Positions 41,398-50,264 are shown, counted from the first letter of the stretch. The stretch is 64,000 nucleotides of DNA from Chloroflexota bacterium (GCA_013112715.1 JABFGB010000002.1:167602-231601); one strand, 5' to 3'. Translations and numbers: made by a program. The notes: generated by a model not told the origin, from the sequence alone.

Positions 41398-42786
41398 ATG
41401 ATTACTGGCCCTACGTTTGAAGAAATGCTGCATCCCCAAAAAATTGACCCGCAGGTTCGGGCCAAAGCCTTACGGATGCGGACGGAAGACCCCCTTGACC
41501 CAATTAACCTTTTTAACATCACATGGCGTGATGGCAATAATCAGGTTTACCATGTGGTGCTGCCCCCCGAATTGACGGGTGTCGAGTCACCGATTGTGGT
41601 GCTGTATGGCAAAGAATTCCCAAGTGGCAGCCACAAGGTCGGCGCGGCGTATTCGGTTCTGATTGAAAAGCAGTTGTTTGGCGAAGTTGACCCAAATGTG
41701 CATACGCTGGTGTGGCCCTCGACAGGCAATTATGGCATCGGCGGGGCATGGGTTGGCTGCCGGATGGGATGCCGCAGCATTGTTGTGCTGCCCGCCGGGA
41801 TGAGCGAAGAACGCTTTAAGCTGATTGAAAGCTATGGGGCGGATATCATTCGCACCGTTGGTTCGGAAAGCAACGTCAAAGAAATCTATGATAAAACGTG
41901 GGAACTGCGCCAAGACCCGAATGTGCGGATTTTGAATCAGTTCGAGGTCATGGGCAACTATCGTTTCCATTATCATGTAACGGGCAATACGATTGTCGAG
42001 TTGGCGCAGGAATTGGCCCCTAAAGGTATTGGCGATGGCACGGCGGCGGCATATGTCAGTTCGATGGGTAGCGCGGGCACGATTGCGGCGGGGGATCGGC
42101 TTAAGCAAGCATTTCCGCAACACAAGATTGTTGGTCTTGAACCCATTCAATGCCCGACGCTGTTTAATAATGGCTATGGGACGCATGAAATTCAGGGGAT
42201 TGGCGACAAACATGTGACATGGATTCACAATGTTTGGAATATGGATGCCATGATTTGCATTGACGATATGGAATGTTTACGCGGCCTGCAATTATTCGCC
42301 GATGAAGCAGGCTTGGATGTCTTGGTCAAGCGCTTTGGCGTTCCATCTAGTACGGTTGAAAAACTTGCGCCGATGTTTGGGATCAGCGGTATCTGCAATA
42401 TTTTGGGCGCGATCAAAGCCGCTAAACACTATGGTTTCGGCCCGAAACAAGCCGTCTATACGATTGCAACCGATTCGATGTCGCGCTATTACAGCACGAT
42501 GGATTGGATGCGGAGCAAGTACGGCGTTTTGGATGAAGCGGAAGCGGTAGGGATTGTGCGCTCGATATATCATGGACAAAAAACTGACTGGATTCAGGAT
42601 GGTACCCATGAGGCCCGCACGCGCTGGCACAATCTGAAATATTACACATGGGTTGAGCAGCAGGGCCGAACGGTTGAAGAATTGGATGCCCAAAAAGACC
42701 CGGCATGGTGGGAAGGCCATCAACAACGTATCCAAGAAATTGACGCGGCGCTGGTGGAATTTCGTCGGCAGCACGGGACAAACTAG
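41398..42786 (+). CDS. Uncharacterised fold-type II PLP enzyme
   Basis: 462 residues, cysteine-synthase/tryptophan-synthase-beta fold. PLP lysine in GSHKVGAAYSVL, phosphate/substrate loop PSTGNYGIGGAWVG, and SSMGSAGTIAAGDRL. It is longer than cysteine synthase (about 310) and diverged: the usual SxxN(SV/T)KDR is replaced, and there is a distinct middle part with EPIQCPTLFNNGYG and NIVWN-like IHNVWNMDAMICID. I cannot name the reaction; beta-elimination or ammonia-lyase chemistry is typical of the fold. Its place among YgeW, carbamate kinase and SsnA genes suggests nitrogen-compound breakdown. Confidence 0.75.
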   Translation: MITGPTFEEMLHPQKIDPQVRAKALRMRTEDPLDPINLFNITWRDGNNQVYHVVLPPELTGVESPIVVLYGKEFPSGSHKVGAAYSVLIEKQLFGEVDPNVHTLVWPSTGNYGIGGAWVGCRMGCRSIVVLPAGMSEERFKLIESYGADIIRTVGSESNVKEIYDKTWELRQDPNVRILNQFEVMGNYRFHYHVTGNTIVELAQELAPKGIGDGTAAAYVSSMGSAGTIAAGDRLKQAFPQHKIVGLEPIQCPTLFNNGYGTHEIQGIGDKHVTWIHNVWNMDAMICIDDMECLRGLQLFADEAGLDVLVKRFGVPSSTVEKLAPMFGISGICNILGAIKAAKHYGFGPKQAVYTIATDSMSRYYSTMDWMRSKYGVLDEAEAVGIVRSIYHGQKTDWIQDGTHEARTRWHNLKYYTWVEQQGRTVEELDAQKDPAWWEGHQQRIQEIDAALVEFRRQHGTN

Positions 42787-42795
42787 CGTGATGGC

Positions 42796-43539
42796 ATGAA
42801 TCCTGAAGATGCGGTGCTGGTTGGGGTGATCTCACGAAAACGCGACTATGAGATTGCGCGTGACCAGCACTGGTATCGCATCCCCAGTAAACAAGCCCCC
42901 AATGGCATCACCGCCCGATATATTGCCCTTTTTTTTAGCAGTGCCAAAACATTCGGCGAACAGGCCAGCACCATTTCCTACTATGCCGAAATTGCAGGTT
43001 ACGAATTGGCCCGTCGGCGGGACTTGCTGCCGGATGAATCACCCCATGAACGGGATGATGAGGAATATTATAAAATCCAGTTCCGGGAATTGATTGAACG
43101 CACCCCACCGATTGTCAATAAACCCAAGCCGCACCGTTTTGCGTTTATCTATACGACATGGGATCGGTTTGAGCAGGCCCAGCATATCCGCGATTTGTAC
43201 AGCACCAGCGATTATTTTGTGGATCGTGTATTTCATGCCCTCAAACAAGGGGGAATTAATCCACTGCGGAGTTGGGAGGCGGCACGTCCTAGTAAAAAAT
43301 CAGATAAACCAGAACTTGAATATCCGATTGGGGCGCGGATACGGGTGCTGTGTGAAAATGGCAGTGTGACTGCTTCCACTAATCCGGCGGACAAACGCGA
43401 GGGCGAGGATTTTGTGTATTTGCAGCCGCATGATTATTTATCAGAGGATGATGTCAAAGGGAGCACCCATCAGATTATGGAGCATGTGCAGCGGTTGGGT
43501 GGGGCGAAGATGATTGATATTCCGGTAGAATTGTATTAA
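42796..43539 (+). CDS. Unrecognised protein, possibly PUA-like N-terminal fold
   Basis: 247 residues. The N-terminus AVLVGVISRKRDYEIARDQHWYRIPSK and ARYIALFFSS with SYYAEIAGYELARR recalls the small PUA-like/EVE-type proteins (an RNA- or modified-DNA-binding fold), but I cannot confirm the family. The second half has FIYTTWDRFEQAQHIRDLYS and a basic C-terminal region. It follows the PLP enzyme by nine bases. No signal peptide. Function unknown. Confidence 0.6.
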   Translation: MNPEDAVLVGVISRKRDYEIARDQHWYRIPSKQAPNGITARYIALFFSSAKTFGEQASTISYYAEIAGYELARRRDLLPDESPHERDDEEYYKIQFRELIERTPPIVNKPKPHRFAFIYTTWDRFEQAQHIRDLYSTSDYFVDRVFHALKQGGINPLRSWEAARPSKKSDKPELEYPIGARIRVLCENGSVTASTNPADKREGEDFVYLQPHDYLSEDDVKGSTHQIMEHVQRLGGAKMIDIPVELY

Positions 43540-43552
43540 AGGAGGAAATGCC

Positions 43553-43810
43553 GTGATGATTGTATGTGATTTCTGTGGGAATGAGTTTGAGGCTGAAAAA
43601 AAGAGGCGTTATTGTTCCAAAGAATGTAGGGGAAATGCTCGTGCCAATTTTTATTGGGCACATCCAAGCGGAAGTGTTGTAGTGATACCCGCACCTCCTA
43701 AAGGTTGGAACCATAGCACAGGATACAATATCAAATTATCGGACGGTAGCACACTTATTATAGAGTACGATAGGCGAGGCAAATCTACTGCACGCCGTGA
43801 TGTGAGATAA
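43553..43810 (+). CDS. Small zinc-ribbon-like protein
   Basis: 85 residues. The start codon is GTG at 43553 with GGAGG seven bases upstream; an ATG follows directly. CDFCGNEFEAEKKRRYCSKEC provides CxxC and CxxxC pairs for one zinc ion, as in small treble-clef or MYND-like fingers. The C-terminal half is beta-rich and basic (LSDGSTLIIEYDRRGKSTARR). It may bind nucleic acid; no family recognised. Confidence 0.55.
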   Translation: MMIVCDFCGNEFEAEKKRRYCSKECRGNARANFYWAHPSGSVVVIPAPPKGWNHSTGYNIKLSDGSTLIIEYDRRGKSTARRDVR

Positions 43811-43894
43811 AAAGTTTGAATCTCGAGTGAATGGCCCGATTCAAGTCATTCGAAAAATAGAGAATCTCATAAATCAAGGTTTTGAGGTGAGAAG

Positions 43895-44206
43895 ATGACA
43901 ACATTACGGTTAAATGGACGGATTACAGAGCAAGGCCAATTGGTGGTTGATGAATTCCCAGCAAATTTGCCGCCGCAAGAAGTCGAGGTCATTGTCAATC
44001 TGCCTGAAGCTATTCCTGACCAAGATGACCCTGAAAATCAACCCCTGACAGATGAGGAAATCGCCTACTATCTCACGCAAGAGCCGAAAACTGGGGCAGA
44101 AATTGCGGCAAGCCTAACAGGTGGTTGGGAGCATAAAGGAATTACAGATAGTGTTGAATGGGTCAAGGAACAACGCCGCAAACGTAAGGAAAAACGCAGA
44201 TGGTGA
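43895..44206 (+). CDS. vapB: Antitoxin of VapBC-type pair
   Basis: 103 residues. A short N-terminal beta-rich dimer part (LRLNGRITEQGQLVVDEFP, EVEVIVNLPE) resembling AbrB-like or Phd-like DNA-binding ends, an acidic middle, and a Trp/Arg-rich tail (SVEWVKEQRRKRKEKRRW) that could fill the toxin's active site. It overlaps the PIN toxin gene by 7 bases, the usual antitoxin-first arrangement. It should repress its own promoter in the 84-base gap upstream. Confidence 0.7.
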   Translation: MTTLRLNGRITEQGQLVVDEFPANLPPQEVEVIVNLPEAIPDQDDPENQPLTDEEIAYYLTQEPKTGAEIAASLTGGWEHKGITDSVEWVKEQRRKRKEKRRW

Positions 44207-44577
44207 GTTGTTTATTAGACACTTCCATTCTGGTTGACCTGCTGCGTTTATATCAACCTGCCCGCCAATGGGTTGCGACCCAAGCAAAACCGGGAATAGT
44301 CACTGTTGTAGCATTAGAACTGATCGAAGGTGCTGAAAACAACGGGGCGTTGCGACCAGTTCTCAAATTACTCAAAGATTTTGAAACTGTTCCGATGGAT
44401 AATCTGGATTTGGAGTGGGCTAAGGATAACCTGACGAAATTCCACTTAAGCCATAATGTGGACGCAATGGATTGCCTTATCGCTGCCACCAGCCATCGGT
44501 TACAGATTCCACTTTATACACGCAACATGAAACATTTTGTTCCACTTCTTGGTGTTTTAGCCCGAAAACCTTATTGA
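44200..44577 (+). CDS. vapC: PIN-domain toxin VapC
   Basis: 125 residues with the PIN acidic set: CLLDTSILVDLLR (first Asp), ALELIEGAE (Glu), NVDAMDCLIAATS (two Asp) and LYTRNMKHF at the end. PIN toxins are metal-dependent RNases that cut tRNA or rRNA when the antitoxin is lost. It starts within the antitoxin gene. A functional pair is likely since both frames are intact. Confidence 0.85.
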   Translation: MVSCLLDTSILVDLLRLYQPARQWVATQAKPGIVTVVALELIEGAENNGALRPVLKLLKDFETVPMDNLDLEWAKDNLTKFHLSHNVDAMDCLIAATSHRLQIPLYTRNMKHFVPLLGVLARKPY

Positions 44578-44587
44578 GAGAAGAACG

Positions 44588-45934
44588 ATGCTTATTACGA
44601 ATGCGACGCTTGTAACACTAACCGACAGTGGTTTACTTGAAAACCACGCGGTTTATATCGAAGGCGACAAGATTAAGGCGATTGGGCCATCGGCAAAATT
44701 GCAGGCTCAATACTCCAATGTAGAAACGATTGATGCGGATGGCAGTTTGTTGATGCCGGGGAGCATCTGCGCTCATACCCATTTTTACGGGGCCTATGCA
44801 CGTGGGATGGCGATTCCCGGCCCGGCACCCAAAGATTTCCCCGAAATTTTGCAGCGGTTGTGGTGGCCTCTCGATAAAGCGCTGGATGCTGATGCGGTAC
44901 GAATGAGCGCGTTGGTGTGCTTGGTGGATGCGGTCAAACATGGCACCACGACGCTGATTGACCACCATGCCAGCCCCAATTGTATTGACGGATCATTGGA
45001 CATCATTGCCGATGCGGTGGAGCAGGCCGGGGTGCGGGCAGTGCTATGTTATGAGGTGACGGATCGGGATGGTGAAGCAAAAACACAGGCGGGGATTGCC
45101 GAAAACGTTCGATTTCTGAAAGGCGCAAAAAGTCGCCCGATGGTCGCGGCGACGTTTGGACTCCATGCCAGCTTGACGCTATCAGAAAAAACACTGGCAG
45201 ATTGCGTAAGTGCTGCACAGGGCTTGGATACAGGATTCCATATTCATGTGGCGGAGCATGAGGCGGATGAATGGGACAGCCTGCAAAAATATGGTAAGCC
45301 CGTGGTACGTCGGCTGCATGATGCTGGAATTTTGGGGCCGAAGACAATCGTGGCTCATGCGGTGCATTGCGACCCGTGGGAACTTGAAATTTTGCGGGAT
45401 ACAGGGACATGGGTGAGCCATCAGCCGCGCAGCAATATGAATAACGCGGTGGGGGCGGCGCAGATTGATGCGATGTTAGCCGCCGATATGAATCTATGTT
45501 TGGGGAATGATGGCTTCTCGAATAATATGTGGGCTGATTGGAAAACCGCCTATCTGCTGCAAAAGGTGACTTATGGCGACCCGCGCCGTGCCCCAGGTGA
45601 TGGAATTGCAAAGATGGCGCTGGTCAATAATGCGCGTCTGGCTTCGCTGTTTTTCCCCGGCCAGCAAATCGGCAAAATTGAGGTTGGGGCGACTGCCGAT
45701 TTGATGATTGTGGATTATCGGCCCTACACCCCGCTGACAGCAGGCAACCTCCCGTGGCATATCCTGTTTGGTTTTGAGGCTTCGATGGTACGGACAACGA
45801 TTGCCGCAGGACGGGTGTTGATGCGAGATCGGCAGTTGCTGACGTTGGATGAACGGGCGATTATGGAGGAGGCGAAAGCACTTGCTCCGACGGTGTGGGC
45901 ACGCTATGAGGAGTTTGCAAGGGCGACCCTGTAA
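44588..45934 (+). CDS. ssnA: SsnA-type aminohydrolase (amidohydrolase superfamily)
   Basis: 448 residues. Metal ligands are seen in CAHTHFYGAYARGM, HVAEHEADEWD, VAHAVHCDP and LGNDGFSNNM, the order of the guanine-deaminase/ATZ-TRZ branch. LITNATLVTL at the start and DRQLLTLDE at the end follow SsnA, a member of the E. coli xdhD neighbourhood and of the purine-degradation gene set. A purine or pyrimidine deamination is likely but the substrate is unproven. Ten bases after vapC, so possibly cotranscribed with the toxin pair. Confidence 0.85.
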   Translation: MLITNATLVTLTDSGLLENHAVYIEGDKIKAIGPSAKLQAQYSNVETIDADGSLLMPGSICAHTHFYGAYARGMAIPGPAPKDFPEILQRLWWPLDKALDADAVRMSALVCLVDAVKHGTTTLIDHHASPNCIDGSLDIIADAVEQAGVRAVLCYEVTDRDGEAKTQAGIAENVRFLKGAKSRPMVAATFGLHASLTLSEKTLADCVSAAQGLDTGFHIHVAEHEADEWDSLQKYGKPVVRRLHDAGILGPKTIVAHAVHCDPWELEILRDTGTWVSHQPRSNMNNAVGAAQIDAMLAADMNLCLGNDGFSNNMWADWKTAYLLQKVTYGDPRRAPGDGIAKMALVNNARLASLFFPGQQIGKIEVGATADLMIVDYRPYTPLTAGNLPWHILFGFEASMVRTTIAAGRVLMRDRQLLTLDERAIMEEAKALAPTVWARYEEFARATL

Positions 45935-45952
45935 AGGGGTTAGTTTTTAGAG

Positions 45953-45983
45953 CGCGAGGTTAAAGCCGCCGTGCTGGGTCTAG
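45953..45983. repeat. Short palindromic repeat, family A copy 5 (degenerate)
   Basis: The right half is intact (TAAAGCCGCCGTGCTG), while the left arm has drifted and no longer pairs. It lies in the gap after the SsnA gene. Confidence 0.6.
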
Positions 45984-45990
45984 CTTGAAA

Positions 45991-46027
45991 CAAAAACCGC
46001 CCCTTTGAGCGTTTCATTGGGGCAGTT
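45991..46027 (-). terminator. Terminator of the beta-helix gene
   Basis: On the minus strand AACTGCCCC and GGGGCGGTT pair over nine bases (one G-T), followed by a T-run and G, 26 bases after the stop of the beta-helix gene. Confidence 0.8.
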
Positions 46028-46052
46028 GATTTATGTTAGTTGTGGAGGGTGA

Positions 46053-49000
46053 TTACTCGACCAAGACCGTCAAGTCGAAGGCGTCAATGGCTACGCTGCC
46101 GTCAATCGCTACTATCTTGAGGGTATGCGGGCCGGGTTCAAGGTAGGAAATCACCGAACGCTGATTGAAAAGCGGTTGCGTGATACCCCCGGGAATGATA
46201 ACCGTCCGCACAGCGACATCATCCACTATAATCGTGAACGCCCCGGGTTCCGGTGTCTCCAGATAGACCACTTCCAACGCCGTGCCCGAAAATTCGATGG
46301 TCAATGAGTTTTGACCAGATTTTTCGCCGAGGGCGGTTAGATAACGTTCACCACTGGCGCTTGAGCTATCTACCGCTGCCCACTGGCCTACGGGTGTGAC
46401 GAGTGGATCATCTGATTCAACCAAACGGTGTTCGGTTTGAATTGATGGCGTTGCTTCTGAGATGGGTGGTTCTGCCACGACTTCTGTGCCACTGGTGCCC
46501 GCCTCACCACCACCGCTGCGCCATGTAGCAGCCGTAATGGAACTGCCAATCGGTTGCCCAACGCGCTGAAGGAAGTATTGACCTGAGTTCCATGCAAGGT
46601 CGTTGCGGCGATAGAAATAGCCGTTGTTATAGACTAGGCCAAATGTATCAAACAGGTCAGAATTCCAGTCCCCGACGACAAACGTACCATAATCATTGGT
46701 GCTAGGGGTGCCGATATATTGGGCAAAGTTAAAGGCTGAGTTCACTGTTGTGGGTGGCACATTGGTAAAGGAGATGTATGGGCCACGACGAACCGCAACA
46801 GAATCTATGCCATCCCCGTCAAAATCGCCTGCGCCAAATTGATGCACACCCGTAAAGCCTTGAGAATCTGGCAGCAGCACACTGAGCCATTGATAGCTCA
46901 GGGGAGGTGTCGGCCCGCTAGTAAGATTACAGGTGAAATACAGGGCGAAGGCCGTACCATAGGGCGGGAAATTGGCGCTGTCTACCACACCGATACAGTC
47001 ATTGTTGGCGGTAGTGCTAAAACGGCCCGATACTGGAATGCCATTCGGCCCAATCCAAATGCCTGTCCAATTTCCACTCTGCCCATAATTATTGGTGTAG
47101 TAGAAAGCCCCTGCGTTAAATACGCCTAGCGTGCGTAACCCGTCCCCATTCCAGTCACCCATAACCCATCGGCCAGTGGTAACACTCGATCCCGTATCGA
47201 ACACGGTGTAGGCCGAATTTGGTGGCAAATCTTGCAGTGTATTTAGGAGGGCGGCACGCGGGATGGCGGGATTAAATAACACAACGGTGTCGGGTTGGCT
47301 AAATTCATAGGCACCAATATCTGGCCCTGATCCAAAATATTGGAGATTCACGTAGGCGTTAGCCGTCCACGTCAATGTCCGGTCAAGGGTGATGTTATGG
47401 TTATTGATGTCTATTGAGACGATACGCGCAACCGAATTGCCAACCCGAATGATGTCCGGCTGAATCATGCCCCCATAGCTGTCGGCAAAATAATAGGCAT
47501 CCCAGACCGGAAGCACATTGCCCGTACCGGCAGATCGGGTAGCTGTGAGAGGCGATCCTGCGTCTATGGCGAGCGAACCAGCGGTGAGGGTCAAATCGAA
47601 TACACCGTTGGCGGGGTCATAACTGGCAAAGCCGGGATTGCCTTCACGATTGCCGTAGAAATAGGTGGGGTAGCGGGCCTGCCAAAACGCGACATTCCCC
47701 GACCCGACACCATCCATGTAGATGGGGCAATCTCCGCCGCCTTGTCCATTGCGGTTGATGTTATTTTGGCAGGTCGTGGGGCGAGGATTTTCGATCAGAT
47801 TACCTGCAAAAACCGTCCGGCCATGTGGTGGATTATTGGCAGAACCCGTCACCTCGATATTGATATGATTGACGTTGCCATCCGCATGGGTCAAATTGCC
47901 ATAGATGATGTTGTTTTTGACCACCGTATCATGCAGTTCTAGGCCGAGGCCGTGATTGCTAATGGTGAGACCATGCCCACGATATTGGAAGCGGTCTAGC
48001 CCATTATAGACGATGGTGTTGTTATAGATATGGGTTTGCCAATCACGCAGCGCATAGCCGTTGCCGAATACGGTCACGATTAGGCCAAAGTGGTCGTTAT
48101 TGCGCATGACGTTACGGCGAATGATGGAGCCAGCGGCAGTGGATTCGATGCCTAAGCCCCCGTGATCGTACTCTGAATTATTGGAGCGGATGAACTGGTT
48201 GTTCTCGATGAGGTTACGGTAGGCAACCCAATCTGTGCCAGCGGGTTCGCCGCCGGGATTGGTAAACCAGCCGACATAAATGCCCTTTTGCCAATCGTTG
48301 TAGAACGTATTGTTGCGAATGACGTTATAGGACGCATTTAGGATAATGCAGCCCTGTGCGCCATAGGTGAAGGTGTTATATTCGATGACATTGTAGATAC
48401 CGCGCGTCATGTTGTTGTTGCCATGAATCCCGATATGATTGCCTTCGCTGTCGCCTTCATCGTAGCGCCCCCAACGATCCAACACCGAACTTGTGATGCG
48501 GTTGTTGTTGCTGTTGCGAATATCAATACCCCAGAAATTCCGCTGCATACTGGTGGGGTAGGTGGGGTTCATAAACTGCATATTTTGCATGGTGATGTAG
48601 TCGCTATCTTGGATTAGTACCCAAGAGACCCAAGGCTCTTCGACCCGGATGCCGTCGAAGGTGATAAAACGGCGATTGACCAGCAAAATATTGTAAAGGC
48701 GGGCACTGTTGTTTTGCCCGTCAATGATTGGTTGTTCACCCGGATAGGCTTTATAGGTGATCGGGCGGCCTGCCTGACCGGAATTGGCTGGCGTCACTTG
48801 TTCAACATAGGTGCCGCCGCGAATCCAGACGACATCGCCCGCGACCACGCGACCCGCCGCATATTGAATGGTGCGCCATGGCTGGGACACCGTACCGGGC
48901 CAGCTATTATTGCCATTGGTGGCGACATAATATTGATTGCCAGTGGTTTGGGCTGGGGCAGGCGTACCGATTGGATCATCCACAAATTGAGCGGGGCTTC

Positions 49001-49124
49001 CGCCCGTATTGTCCTGAGTAATGGATAACGATGCCTCGGATCGGTGTGTTGGCGAAGAGACGACGGCGATGCCCATAAAGGCGACTACAAAAGCAATTCC
49101 TACAAATCGCTTGAACGAAATCAA
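46053..49124 (-). CDS. Large secreted beta-helix protein with FG-GAP-like and C-terminal beta domains
   Basis: 1023 residues from a TTG start at 49124, which has GGAGG exactly six bases upstream and gives a textbook signal peptide (ISFKRFVGIAFVV...). A longer frame to an ATG at 49163 exists but lacks such a site. Order: right-handed parallel beta-helix at about 65-450 (many NNRIT, YNVIRNNTFYN, IIYGN turns, as in pectate lyase-like and NosD-type proteins); a DIGAYEF closing motif; FG-GAP/VCBS-like repeats (VMGDWNGDGLRTLGVFNAG, GAGDFDGDGIDSVAVRRG, VVGDWNSDLFDTFGLVYNNG); and a C-terminal beta-sandwich. Probably surface-located, acting on or binding polysaccharide. No lyase residues identified. 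Confidence 0.75.
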   Translation of the reverse strand: MISFKRFVGIAFVVAFMGIAVVSSPTHRSEASLSITQDNTGGSPAQFVDDPIGTPAPAQTTGNQYYVATNGNNSWPGTVSQPWRTIQYAAGRVVAGDVVWIRGGTYVEQVTPANSGQAGRPITYKAYPGEQPIIDGQNNSARLYNILLVNRRFITFDGIRVEEPWVSWVLIQDSDYITMQNMQFMNPTYPTSMQRNFWGIDIRNSNNNRITSSVLDRWGRYDEGDSEGNHIGIHGNNNMTRGIYNVIEYNTFTYGAQGCIILNASYNVIRNNTFYNDWQKGIYVGWFTNPGGEPAGTDWVAYRNLIENNQFIRSNNSEYDHGGLGIESTAAGSIIRRNVMRNNDHFGLIVTVFGNGYALRDWQTHIYNNTIVYNGLDRFQYRGHGLTISNHGLGLELHDTVVKNNIIYGNLTHADGNVNHINIEVTGSANNPPHGRTVFAGNLIENPRPTTCQNNINRNGQGGGDCPIYMDGVGSGNVAFWQARYPTYFYGNREGNPGFASYDPANGVFDLTLTAGSLAIDAGSPLTATRSAGTGNVLPVWDAYYFADSYGGMIQPDIIRVGNSVARIVSIDINNHNITLDRTLTWTANAYVNLQYFGSGPDIGAYEFSQPDTVVLFNPAIPRAALLNTLQDLPPNSAYTVFDTGSSVTTGRWVMGDWNGDGLRTLGVFNAGAFYYTNNYGQSGNWTGIWIGPNGIPVSGRFSTTANNDCIGVVDSANFPPYGTAFALYFTCNLTSGPTPPLSYQWLSVLLPDSQGFTGVHQFGAGDFDGDGIDSVAVRRGPYISFTNVPPTTVNSAFNFAQYIGTPSTNDYGTFVVGDWNSDLFDTFGLVYNNGYFYRRNDLAWNSGQYFLQRVGQPIGSSITAATWRSGGGEAGTSGTEVVAEPPISEATPSIQTEHRLVESDDPLVTPVGQWAAVDSSSASGERYLTALGEKSGQNSLTIEFSGTALEVVYLETPEPGAFTIIVDDVAVRTVIIPGGITQPLFNQRSVISYLEPGPHTLKIVAIDGSVAIDAFDLTVLVE

Positions 49125-49448
49125 AGCATACCTCCGATAAAGGCTACCTACAGTGTGGAACAATAGTGTCGTAAAGATAGAATTAATACGGTAGGTCTCT
49201 TTACATTATTCACAATTCTTTTACGGATTACCATAGGGTTAGGGTTAGAATGTGAAAGTTCTAACTTTTGTCAAGTAATTGTTAAAAAAGACACAAGGCC
49301 GTCAATGGGCCATTTTATGATAAATGAGGAGAGGGCTTAAAAGGTAGGTTGTCTACATTTTTGTACAAGCCGAGGAAGTGGATTTGAATTCCCCGGCTGT
49401 GAGAACAGTGTCTATTGAGGGGCGAGAGATAATAACATGACAGGAGAA
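49125..49448. other. Intergenic region between RsmI and the beta-helix gene
   Basis: About 320 AT-rich bases with the family B palindrome in the middle and no gene. It should hold the promoter of the beta-helix gene on the minus strand. Confidence 0.45.
49368..49398. repeat. Palindromic intergenic repeat, family B copy 2
   Basis: AGCCGAGGAA (49368-49377) pairs with TTCCCCGGCT (49389-49398) with one A-C mismatch and an 11-base loop. It matches copy 1 at 16682 in both arms and in the mismatch. No T-run follows on either strand, so it is not an ordinary terminator. Confidence 0.65.
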
Positions 49449-50264
49449 TTACAACTCCATGTCGTATAAAGTGCGGCGATCCCAACCGGATTCTTGGGCA
49501 ACGGCTTTGACGGCGGCGCTGCGTTTTTCGCCCTGCGCCAGACGACCTGCTAAAACTGCCCGCACCCGGGCTTCATCCCATAATTCCGGGACCCCTTCTT
49601 CGACATAACCCGCGACCAGTAAGGTGATTTCGCCGCGTGGGGGTGTTTCCAAAAAGTGCTGGATCAGTTCGGTCAGGCTGCCGCGCAAAATTTCCTCATA
49701 GAGCTTGGTCAGTTCACGGGCGACGACGGCAGGGCGATCTTCCAAAATCTCCAACATGACGGCTAAGGTTTTGGTCAGGCGGTTGGGGCTTTCATAAAAA
49801 ATCATCGTGCGGCGCTCAATCGAGAGGTCTTCGATAAATTGGCGCAGTTGGGTGGTTTTGCGCGGGGGGAAGCCGAGATAGAGATAGCTGTCGGTGGGGA
49901 GGCCGGACGCGACAAGGGCGGTGGTGGCGGCGTTCGCACCGGGCAGGGGAATAACGTTAATCCCCATTGAGATAGCGGCCTGCACCAATTCATAGCCGGG
50001 GTCGGAGATGCCGGGGGTGCCAGCATCGGAAATGAGCGCGACATCGCCTTGCTGAAGGGTCTCGATAATATCCTTGAGGCGGATCAGCTTGTTGTGTTCG
50101 TGATAGCTGATGAGGGGGGTTTTGATGTCGTAATGATCCAGCAAAATGCGGGAGGTACGGGTATCCTCGGCGGCGATGAGGGCGACTTCGCGCAAAATCC
50201 GCAGCGCACGCAGGGTCAAATCTTCTAGGTTGCCGATGGGGGTAGGGACGATATAGAGATTGTG
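49449..50264 (-). CDS. rsmI: 16S rRNA (cytidine-1402-2'-O) methyltransferase RsmI
   Basis: 271 residues of the tetrapyrrole-methylase fold. LYIVPTPIGNLEDLTLRALRIL at the start, EDTRTSRILLDHY, ALISDAGTPGISDPGYEL (the SAM loop), PGANAATTALVASGLPTD and FYESPNRL are all RsmI hallmarks. It methylates the ribose of C1402 in the ribosomal P site. I prefer the ATG at 50264, where the family N-terminus begins; ATGs at 50288 and 50330 are possible, and none has a strong ribosome-binding sequence. Confidence 0.92.
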   Translation of the reverse strand, partial: HNLYIVPTPIGNLEDLTLRALRILREVALIAAEDTRTSRILLDHYDIKTPLISYHEHNKLIRLKDIIETLQQGDVALISDAGTPGISDPGYELVQAAISMGINVIPLPGANAATTALVASGLPTDSYLYLGFPPRKTTQLRQFIEDLSIERRTMIFYESPNRLTKTLAVMLEILEDRPAVVARELTKLYEEILRGSLTELIQHFLETPPRGEITLLVAGYVEEGVPELWDEARVRAVLAGRLAQGEKRSAAVKAVAQESGWDRRTLYDMEL

